Shown here one piece after another: positions 30,365-38,689 of a DNA stretch of 64,000 nt; within the stretch, counting starts at the first letter, position 1, and each line of letters starts with the position of its first letter. Origin of the DNA: Sugiyamaella lignohabitans (lineage: Eukaryota; Ascomycota; Dipodascomycetes; Dipodascales; Trichomonascaceae); the NCBI RefSeq assembly GCF_001640025.1, contig NC_031672.1, positions 3,348,001-3,412,000 on the forward strand, written 5' to 3'. Below the pieces are notes generated by a model that was not told the origin of the DNA, did not search any database, and worked only from the letters and a program-made list of their open reading frames with translations. The position numbers and the translations under genes were made by a program.

Positions 30365-30414
30365 GCTCGCGAAGCGAGCACAACGGGTCCGGGCAGAGCC
30401 CGGCCGCCGGAGGC
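30365..30414 (-). repeat. GC-rich double-hairpin element with altered first stem
   Basis: Single inverted unit 34 bp upstream of the GPH1 ATG, probably in its 5' leader. The first hairpin is CCGGGC-aga-GCCCGG in place of CTGGGGC/GCCCCAG: both strands of the stem differ and pairing is kept. The second hairpin is GCTCGC-GAA-GCGAGC. Confidence 0.9.
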
Positions 30415-30447
30415 GCAATACCCCCACCAGAAACTAACCCGAACAGC

Positions 30448-33129
30448 ATGGATCCCCTTGACTCAAGACCGTCTTCTGGTGCGACCTCGGGAGCCACGTC
30501 TCCCGCTGCTTCTTCATACTCGTTCTCGTCTGCGTTCCCATTCGATGTCGATCCAAGACAGAAATTGAGACATCGTCGTGCTTTGTCGGGTATTACTCCC
30601 CGTGAGTTGAAGTTCATCGACTCGGTGATCCCCCTCAAGTCTCGTCAACAATGGAAGAAGTTTGCTGTGAAGGAGGTCGAGTCGAAAGACGACTTCCAGT
30701 CTGAGTTTGTTCGTCATGTAGAGATCACTTTGGGCCGTTCGTTATACAACTGTGACGAGCTTGCTGCCTACCAAGCAGCCGCTAGATCTATTAAGACCAA
30801 GTTGATTGTACAATGGAATAGAACTCAACAACAACACACTCTGTCGGATCCTAAGCGTATTTACTATTTGTCATTAGAGTTTCTCATGGGTAGAGCCATG
30901 GATAATGCCCTGTTGAATACAGGTCTTAAGGACGCTTCTAGACAAGGTTTGGACGAGTTTGGGTTTAGAATGGAGGATGTATTGGAGCAAGAGCCCGATG
31001 CCGGTCTTGGTAATGGTGGTTTGGGCCGTCTGGCTGCTTGTTTCATCGACTCGTTGACCACATCCAATTATCCTGCTTGGGGTTATGGTATTCAATACAA
31101 GTATGGTATTTTCCAACAGAAGATTGTTGATGGATACCAGGTCGAGCAACCTGATTACTGGCTCGTTTACTCGAATCCTTGGGAGATCACTCGTCGTGAA
31201 ATTGCTGTTGATGTCATGTTCAATGGTTATGTTCAAAGAACTGCTGATGACCAAGGTATTGTCAAGAAATCTTGGGTTGGAGGTGACTTTGTCAGAGCTA
31301 TTGCCCATGATATGCCCATTCCTGGTTACAAGACTAACAACGTCAATAACTTGAGATTATGGTCATCTGAACCCCATGTTGAGTTTGATTTCAGCAAGTT
31401 CAACGAAGGTGACTATGACCAAGCTGTTCGTGAACAAAACAATGCTGAGACTATCTCGTCAGTGCTTTATCCCAATGATAACTTCTACTCTGGTAAGGAG
31501 TTGCGTTTGAAGCAACAATACTTCTGGGTAGCTGCTTCTCTCAGTGATATTGTTCGTCGATTCAAGAAGACCCGTCGTCCTTGGAAGGAGTTCTCCGACC
31601 AAGTGGCTATTCAACTTAACGATACTCACCCTACCTTGGCTATTGTCGAGTTGATGAGAATCTTTGTTGATAGAGAGGGTCTTGACTGGGACTCTGCCTG
31701 GGCCATTACCACTGAGACTTTTGCCTACACCAACCACACTGTTCTTCCCGAAGCTTTGGAGAAGTGGTCAGTCGATGTTTTGGGCCACTTGTTGCCCCGT
31801 CATTTGGAAATCATCTACGATATCAACTTGTTCTTCTTGCAAATGGTTGACAAGAAGTTCCCTAAGGATCGTGAGTTGCTTTCTAGAGTATCGATTATCG
31901 AAGAAAGCTCTCCTAAACAAGTCCGTATGGCATATCTGGCCATCATCGGTTCTCACAAGGTCAATGGTGTCGCTGAGTTACACTCTGAGCTTATTAGAAC
32001 CACTATTTTCAAGGACTTTGTTGCCATTTACGGTGCTGACAAGTTCATGAACGTTACTAATGGTATCACCCCTCGTCGTTGGTTGTTGCAAGCCAACCCT
32101 GCCTTGGCTTCTCTTATTGCCGAAAAGCTCGGTGGCAGCTACGACTACCTAAAGGATCTTGGTTTGTTGAAGGGTATTGAAAAGTATGCTCATGACTCTG
32201 AATTCCAGACTCAATGGTACAATATTAAGCGTGCCAATAAGGAGCGTCTTGCCAAGCTTGTCAAGTCTCAGAGTGGACTGGTTCTCAACCCAGATGCGCT
32301 CTTTGATGTGCAAGTTAAGCGTTTCCATGAGTACAAGCGTCAACAGCTCAATATCTTTGGTGTTATCCATCGTTACTTGGAACTCAAGGCCTTGTCTTCT
32401 GAGGAGAAGAAGAAGGTGGTACCCAGAGTTAGCATTTTCGGTGGTAAGTCAGCTCCTGGTTACTATATGGCCAAGGTTATCATCAAGTTGATTAACAGCG
32501 TTGCTGCTGTTGTCAATGAGGACGAGGATGTCAAGGGATTGCTGCAAGTGGCCTTTGTCGAAGACTATAATGTGTCCAAGGCTGAAATCATTACTCCTGC
32601 TTCTGACATTTCTGAACACATTTCAACTGCCGGTACCGAGGCTTCTGGTACCAGTAACATGAAGTTTGTTCTTAATGGTGGTCTCATTATTGGTACTGTT
32701 GATGGTGCCAACATTGAGATTGCCCGTGAGGTTGGCGAAGAGAACATGTTTATGTTCGGTCACCTTGCCGAAGCCGTCGAAGACCTTCGTTTTGATCACC
32801 GATACCGCGGCGTCAAGCTCAATGACAAGTTGCAGAAGGTGTTTGAGACTATTCAATCAGGCATATTCGGCGAGTCACACATTTACAACGACCTCATCTC
32901 ATCTATCCGCGATAATGGTGATCACTATCTCGTTAGCGATGACTTTGACACCTATCTTGATGCTCAGAGACGTGTTGACGAGGCCTTTGTCGACAAGGAC
33001 ACCTGGGTCTCAAAGAGTATCATTGTTGTCGCCAACATGGGTTTCTTCTCCTCTGATAGAGCTATCGATGAGTATGCAGAGACCATCTGGAACGTTGAGC
33101 CTCTCCCTATCGCTAATTTCGACGAGTAA
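30448..33129 (+). CDS. GPH1: glycogen phosphorylase
   Basis: 893 residues from the chosen start (S. cerevisiae Gph1 has 902). Releases glucose-1-phosphate from glycogen; needs pyridoxal phosphate. The fold is complete: RIYYLSLEFLMGRAMDNALLNTG, GLGNGGLGRLAACFIDS, VAIQLNDTHPTLAIVELMR, VTNGITPRRWL, RFHEYKRQQLN, and the PLP-binding Lys739 in EASGTSNMKFVLNGG. The frame is open 98 codons further upstream, but that stretch runs through a GC repeat unit and has no conserved content. The start at MDPLDSRPSSG gives a normal Ser-rich regulatory amino end. Transcribed towards a tRNA-Gln pair. Confidence 0.95.
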   Translation: MDPLDSRPSSGATSGATSPAASSYSFSSAFPFDVDPRQKLRHRRALSGITPRELKFIDSVIPLKSRQQWKKFAVKEVESKDDFQSEFVRHVEITLGRSLYNCDELAAYQAAARSIKTKLIVQWNRTQQQHTLSDPKRIYYLSLEFLMGRAMDNALLNTGLKDASRQGLDEFGFRMEDVLEQEPDAGLGNGGLGRLAACFIDSLTTSNYPAWGYGIQYKYGIFQQKIVDGYQVEQPDYWLVYSNPWEITRREIAVDVMFNGYVQRTADDQGIVKKSWVGGDFVRAIAHDMPIPGYKTNNVNNLRLWSSEPHVEFDFSKFNEGDYDQAVREQNNAETISSVLYPNDNFYSGKELRLKQQYFWVAASLSDIVRRFKKTRRPWKEFSDQVAIQLNDTHPTLAIVELMRIFVDREGLDWDSAWAITTETFAYTNHTVLPEALEKWSVDVLGHLLPRHLEIIYDINLFFLQMVDKKFPKDRELLSRVSIIEESSPKQVRMAYLAIIGSHKVNGVAELHSELIRTTIFKDFVAIYGADKFMNVTNGITPRRWLLQANPALASLIAEKLGGSYDYLKDLGLLKGIEKYAHDSEFQTQWYNIKRANKERLAKLVKSQSGLVLNPDALFDVQVKRFHEYKRQQLNIFGVIHRYLELKALSSEEKKKVVPRVSIFGGKSAPGYYMAKVIIKLINSVAAVVNEDEDVKGLLQVAFVEDYNVSKAEIITPASDISEHISTAGTEASGTSNMKFVLNGGLIIGTVDGANIEIAREVGEENMFMFGHLAEAVEDLRFDHRYRGVKLNDKLQKVFETIQSGIFGESHIYNDLISSIRDNGDHYLVSDDFDTYLDAQRRVDEAFVDKDTWVSKSIIVVANMGFFSSDRAIDEYAETIWNVEPLPIANFDE

Positions 33130-33304
33130 CGCGCTGACAAGTTTCTTTATACTTATACAATTTCTTGAATCCTTAATATATATATTTTTTGTCCCTGCCT
33201 CCGGCTGCTAGGTCTCCTTCTTCAGCGTCTTACTCTTCAGGCTAAAGTTAATCGATCTGATAAAAGGGACGGCCTCCTACCAGCGTCACAAACAGACTTC
33301 AAAT

Positions 33305-33376
33305 GGTTGCATGGTGTAGCGGTTATCACATCAGATTTTGATTCTGGGAATCCCGGTTCGACTCCGGGTGCGACCT
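33305..33376 (+). tRNA. tRNA-Gln (anticodon UUG)
   Basis: Full cloverleaf without intron. Acceptor stem GGTTGCA/TGCGACC (one G-U pair), D arm TGGTGTAGCGGTTATCA, anticodon stem CAGA/TCTG with loop TTTTGAT giving anticodon TTG, and T arm CCCGGTTCGACTCCGGG. A T7 run at 33394-33400 is a plausible Pol III terminator. An identical copy lies inverted 331 bp downstream. Confidence 0.97.
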
Positions 33377-33535
33377 TCTGCTTCAAGCTCCTCTTTTTTT
33401 CCTTTTTTATATCGAAGATTTAGAGACCACCCTATACACTCTCTATTATTGACGCTAACGTACCCAGTGGGATACGAAATGTAGTTCAAAGGTTCGAAAA
33501 TAGACACTCCATTCCTTGAATTTACTGGTCAGTCT

Positions 33536-33595
33536 GCCTCCGGCGGCTGGGGCTCTGCCCCAGACCCCGCTGCTCCTCTCGCTACGCTCGAGTCG
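33536..33595 (+). repeat. GC-rich double-hairpin element, single unit between tRNAs
   Basis: Forward unit with CTGGGGC-tct-GCCCCAG and a CTCTCGCTACGCTCGAG second part, between two inverted tRNA-Gln genes. Confidence 0.92.
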
Positions 33596-33707
33596 TTTGC
33601 TAAGACCGACTTTCAGTGTCTGATTAACTTTGAATTCGAATAACATCCGATGGTGTAAAAAAAATGCTTATTAAATTGCTCTACCCCTGAGTAAATTCAG
33701 GCAAAAA

Positions 33708-33779
33708 AGGTCGCACCCGGAGTCGAACCGGGATTCCCAGAATCAAAATCTGATGTGATAACCGCTACACCATGCAACC
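33708..33779 (-). tRNA. tRNA-Gln (anticodon UUG), inverted copy
   Basis: Same sequence as the plus-strand tRNA at 33305 over the whole gene. It is followed at once by a T6 run on its own strand (33703-33708), a normal Pol III stop. The flanks are unlike those of the first copy, so only the gene is shared. Confidence 0.97.
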
Positions 33780-34356
33780 TGGCTATTGGCTTCTCATTTT
33801 TTCATTATACTGTCACCTAGCTATCTGAGTTTTTCCAGACCATAAAGTTTTGTGGTATTTACGCTATTTTCGGCATCCTAAAGACCTCCAATGGTATAAA
33901 GGTTGTTCCTCCTCTAATCTCAGAAGGAAATAACTGTTCCTGGGCAACAAAACAAGTGTTAAAGGGAGCCGGAATTGTCAACGCAGGGCAAATGGTTAAA
34001 TGATAGCTGATACAGTTTCAGAAACAATAAACACGATTGACTTTTACTATTATTATTACTATCATGTAAAATTATATACTTTGGACTATAAAAAATACGT
34101 TCCTTTGATCATAAATAATTACCAAATATTTTATTTTGTATGACTTGTGTATTTTATTCGTATTAGTTAGTTGATGCCGAACATGCACACGAACTGAACT
34201 CTTACTTAGCTCCTTAAAAACGTCCGTACTCCGTTAAAATTAGTACATTGAACGACCAAGTACCTATTTTATTCATTTTATAACTATATTTCACGTTAAA
34301 TTACAGAACTGGACCTAAAATTTAAGGTAAATTGAAATTGGTTCTAGATCCAGCAA

Positions 34357-34364
34357 TCACGTGA
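34357..34364. promoter_or_regulatory. TCACGTGA octamer upstream of CCT2
   Basis: Extended palindrome ATCACGTGAT (34356-34365), 140 bp upstream of the CCT2 ATG. Confidence 0.5.
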
Positions 34365-34503
34365 TTAACGCGCGGCGGATCACAGCCGCATTGGAAACGT
34401 TCTGAACAATTCGACAGTAAAAAGCAGCGTTTATGATCCGTAAGTTTGTCAACACGCTTCGTTTGGTTGACAACAGGATATCAAAAATCAATTGAGATCA
34501 AAA

Positions 34504-36236
34504 TGGTAAGTAAGCATGTGTTGGCAATGAGGCTCTTAGCATCTGGTTTATATTTGAATAGTTTATTGTTTGTTAGCCAAGGGTTCTCATTGGTGCCAGC
34601 TAGGATGCGACCTGTGAAACCGATGGTAATGAGTGAGGACTAACATTGATCTCTATAGTCAGTTCCTATTTTCGGAGATGAAGTGGTAGAAGAAAGGGCT
34701 GAAAATGCCCGTCTTTCGGCTTTTGTTGGTGCCATCGCTGTCGGTGACCTTGTCAAAAGTACTTTGGGACCCAAAGGAATGGACAAGTTGTTGCAGTCGT
34801 CAACATCAACAAACTCCCTCGTCACAAATGATGGTGCTACCATCTTAAAGAATATCCCATTCAATAATCCAGCTGCTAAAGTTCTCGTTAATATTAGTCA
34901 AGTTCAGGATGACGAGGTCGGTGATGGTACAACTTCAGTAACAGTACTAGCCGCCGAATTATTAAGAGAGGCTGAAAAGTTGGTAGACAAAAAGATCCAT
35001 CCCCAGACAATTATCGAAGGCTACAGAGTTGCTTCTAAAGCAGCATTGACTGCTTTGGAAAAATCTGCAGTCGACTCGTCAGCAGATCCCGTACGGTTTA
35101 GAAATGATTTAATTGCAATTGCCAAGACTACATTGAGTTCCAAGGTTTTGAGTCAAGATAAAGACTTTTTTGCTGAGCTAGCTGTCAATGCTATTCTACG
35201 TTTGAAAGGGTCAACCAACTTGGAGCATATCCAAATTATCAAAAAAGCAGGAGGAAAATTAAGTGATTCCTACCTCGATGAAGGATTCATCCTCGATAAA
35301 AAATTCGGAGTTAAACAACCTAAAAAGATTACCAATGCCAAGATCTTAATTGCCAATACCTCTATGGACACTGATAAGGTGAAGATCTATGGAGCCAAGA
35401 TGAGAGTTGATTCTACGGCGAAATTGGCTGAGCTCGAAAAAGCCGAGAAAGAGAAAATGAAACTCAAGGTCGAAAAGATCAAGGCTCATGGAATCAACTG
35501 TTTTGTTAACCGTCAACTTATTTACAATTGGCCAGAACAGTTGTTTTCCGATGGTGGCATTAACACTATTGAACACGCGGATTTCGTTGGTGTCGAGCGT
35601 TTGGCGCTCGTTACTGGTGGTGAGGTTGTTTCTACATTTGACCACCCTGATAAGGTCAAATTGGGCCACTGTGATTCCATTGAGGAAGTCATCATTGGTG
35701 AAGATTCAATGATCCGATTTTCTGGTGTTGCTGCTGGTGAGGCCTGTACCATTGTTCTTCGTGGTGCTACTGATCAATTACTAGAAGAAGCTGACCGCTC
35801 TTTGCATGACGCTTTATCGGTGCTATCTCAGACTACAAAGGAAACTAGAACAACTTTAGGCGGTGGTTGTGCAGAGATGGTTATGTCTAAGGCTGTAATG
35901 GCTGCCGCTCAGAACGAGGAGGGAAAGACGGCTCTGGCTGTGGAGGCTTTTGCTAATGCACTTAAGCAGCTGCCCACTATTCTTGCTGACAATGCCGGCT
36001 TTGACTCGAGTGACCTCGTCACTAAATTACGTAATGCTGTTTATGAAGGTATGACCACTTATGGTCTTGATCTGGATAACGGTAAAATTGCAGACATGAG
36101 AGAGCTGGGTATTATCGAATCATACAAACTCAAGCGAGCTGTTGTTACCAGTGCCTCAGAAGCTGCCGAGCTGCTTCTTCGTGTAGATAACATCATCCGC
36201 TCTAAACCCAGAACTGCTGATAGGAATAGAATGTAG
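34504..36236 (+). CDS. CCT2: chaperonin TRiC/CCT subunit beta
   Basis: 526 residues (S. cerevisiae 527). It is one of eight subunits of the cytosolic chaperonin that folds actin and tubulin. Exon 1 is just the ATG (34504-34506). A 152-nt intron follows (GTAAGT, GACTAAC branch, CTATAG end), and exon 2, 34659-36236, begins TCAGTTCCTATTTTC, giving [10 protein letters not shown] as in other Cct2 proteins. Group II chaperonin motifs are complete: [38 protein letters not shown], and [13 protein letters not shown] near the carboxy end. No in-frame ATG in exon 2 precedes the conserved amino end, so the split start codon exon is required. Confidence 0.95.
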
Positions 36237-37144
36237 TGTATACCCTTTAATCTGATTTTTCATTTCTAGGAAAATAGTACAAATTGACAGCTGGCCTTAA
36301 TTTGCAAGTAGGCATGTAAACTGCTTTGAATTATCGTAAAAAAATGCGCCAACTGAACTCCACCAGTTATCAAGATACTCACCCGTTTATTGGCTCGATG
36401 AATCACAAGGTAACATTCTTCTACTATATATAATCACTATTGTATACGGTTGTATTTAAACTTAAAGATTAAATAAGCGATTTCGGAAGCCATGATCAGT
36501 ATACCGCAATTTGATTCCCTTGAATTAGTTATAGAGGACACCAGGCTGATGCTGTGACAGACCAAAAACCGGCGATAATAATGCGGCCTCTTTAGTCTCT
36601 GACTATGGGGATCGAGCGAGAAGTATAATCGTGAAAAGATCGGCTGAAAAAGTCACCCATGATAATTTTCTAACCTAGCTATATTTTACTATTGGTAGGT
36701 TGTTTTATTTTTCATTTCATTTTCCTATACCTATTTTGTAAGAGGAATTATAGCTTTTAGTTAGAAGACTTTGAGGAACGTCAATAAGAGAACCAGGGAT
36801 ATCATGCTTTGACTGGACGTCAACCTGGTGCCTTAGCTCTTTTATGAATAAGCTAGTCCAAGCTTATGTTAACTGCTATACCATTAAAACTGATTTATTT
36901 TCATTATTCCCAGTTTAATTTCTGCCTCCCAATTATATTGTTACCCGGACTACGGGGTTTCTTGAGATTACACCGTATGGCAGAGAACAATGATCAGAAA
37001 GGTGGCACTGAATGTCATAAATTGGAAATAATAGATTTCCGCTGAAAATATATTTAATAGGCTAAACATATTATACTTCTAATAAGCCTTCGATACATAT
37101 ACCACATAAAATTTCATTTTCTAACATGGTCAAGTTACTACATG

Positions 37145-37860
37145 GCTTGTAAATTATAAGTCCTCGAGGCCAAAATGTTTCACTCCGGGTAACACCAAAT
37201 GTTCCCCGACTCACATATTGATATTAACAATTCCTGACAAGATCATGAGTTGAATCATGGTTTACACTTTCTAGGATAAACGTCTAGACTAATATGTCTA
37301 GCAAATTGAGCTCAACTACTATTTTTATCCGGTCGCCTGGGGGCTAGCAGTGAGCAGAATGAGGCTTCTCGATTAATATCTCCAGACTGAGTCCAATTCA
37401 ACAAGCATTTTAGAGTTACGTTCATGAAATGGGGTTTCCAAGATAAAATTACCAAACTATGGACCTTCAGCGATTATTTTCGACTGGCATTCATTGGGTA
37501 GCGTGACCTTCAACTGAAAGTTAGAACTGGAGATATTGAAGGCTAGGGTTGAAATGTGAGTACCGGGTAACACTAAATGGGAAAGTGGGATAACTTATCA
37601 GATTATAGGAAAAAAAGTTGATTAACCGTCCAGGGTGGATATCCAGAGCGCACCTCTTAGCGAAGTGCGCTCTACCAGTATATCCACCTGGTGGCCTGGT
37701 ATTTAGCTTGTGTGACCAAGAAGCAGAATATGCTATCCCGACCAATATCTCCAGACGGTAACCATTACTTCAAAGTTCAGCTAATAAATTAGTCTCAAGA
37801 TAGACTTATCAATCTAACTACAGTCTTCAGCTGATAGCTTCAACTGTTGTCCGTCAGCTC
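37145..37860. repeat. two diverged copies of a ~350-bp repeat
   Basis: Left copy about 37145-37495, right copy about 37515-37860, recognised from shared blocks in the same order with unalignable sequence between. No terminal repeats or coding capacity are seen. A decayed solo element is possible. Confidence 0.4.
37630..37691. repeat. long imperfect palindrome (hairpin)
   Basis: Outer arms CCAGGGTGGATAT (37630-37642) and ATATCCACCTGG (37680-37691) pair with one bulge. Inner arms AGAGCGCAC (37645-37653) and GTGCGCTCT (37665-37673) pair perfectly round an 11-nt loop. An asymmetric internal loop separates them. On the minus strand GGTAGAGCGCAC recalls a tRNA D-arm, but no cloverleaf forms. Confidence 0.75.
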
Positions 37861-38689
37861 GGATGGCAATACACGGATGCTACAGGACACATTGTGAGCT
37901 CACTTAGCCTCACTCGGCACGGCTCAACCGTCTCTGGTAATCTCGTCTCAACTGATTCTTCTATCACGATAATTCACTCCTGATAATTTTATCATCATTA
38001 GTACTCCAGCAGGTCCAGGGTGTACTTGTAACTCAATGGACGGATAATTAATGTTATGGTAAAACTATTTAATTTTGTTATAAAACCTACACTTATGCCC
38101 CTTTTTTTATCTTATTCTATTTCCACAATATTAATATTCTACTTATTATTATTATTATTGAGAATAACACAACACTATTGCTATACCTTTCTATCTTATA
38201 ATTCATCTAGACTATTCAATCAAATAAAACAAATCTAGTTGGAGGTGAGTATCTTGCGAGCGGCTGTAAGTTCGCCGCTCGAAAGTGTGGCGCAAGTCGC
38301 AGTTGCAATCTGTAAGATAACGGGCTTATCGTCAGTCTGCTTCACAACAAACAAGCATAGACATAGCAAGACAAGGAGCGTGGAAAGGCATATGAATTCT
38401 GATTTTCAAAGACTTGGTTTGTATTTGATAGAAGATTGACCAGCTGAAAATAGAAATATCAGGAAATATTGTTGTATTTTGAATGGATAGTGAATTGGTT
38501 TCATAGACAATTGCCCCACACTTTAGATCCCTTGTACAAGAGCAATTGTGACCATAAGCATATACACCTTGTGCTCGAATTAACAATTTTCGAGTCTCTG
38601 ACATAAGCAACATCAGTATAAGACAGTCAGATTTTTGAAAGGATATCCGAAGTAATTGAGTGGAGAATACTGACAAACCCAACAAAGCT

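Larger units (their letters stand above)
26224..30447. other. 4.2-kb region without a convincing gene
   Basis: Begins with the SPT5 promoter (octamer at 26412-26419) and ends with the GPH1 promoter and leader. It holds a back-to-back GC-repeat pair (27046-27171), a convergent pair (28167-28346) and a single unit (30365-30414). There is a CTATATAAGG TATA-like box near 27424, a GC-rich patch 28600-28870, a CGAGCATGGCATGCTCG palindrome at 28592-28608, and pyrimidine tracts near 29690-29760. Its open frames are short, mostly lack ATG and resemble nothing. A non-coding RNA or an unusually long GPH1 control region is possible. Confidence 0.45.
33130..34503. other. intergenic GPH1-CCT2 with tRNA pair
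   Basis: Contains a decayed GC-element start near 33196-33212, two inverted tRNA-Gln genes, one GC unit between them, and the AT-rich CCT2 promoter with an octamer at 34357-34364. No protein gene is seen. Confidence 0.6.
36237..38689. other. 2.4-kb gene-free region with diverged tandem repeats
   Basis: AT-rich. 37145-37495 and 37515-37860 share ordered blocks (gggtaacacYaaatg, gagcagaat/aagcagaat, AATATCTCCAGAC), so they look like old tandem copies. The second carries a long hairpin at 37630-37691. 38040-38235 is very AT-rich. No protein or RNA gene is recognised; the last ~250 bp are the SNX41-like promoter. Confidence 0.5.

Noticed and set aside
30154..30447. 98-codon amino-terminal extension of GPH1
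   Set aside because: It runs through a GC repeat unit, has no conserved content, and starting at 30448 gives the normal family length.
37630..37691. hairpin as a tRNA gene
   Set aside because: D-arm-like and anticodon-like parts are present, but no T arm or acceptor stem can be formed.
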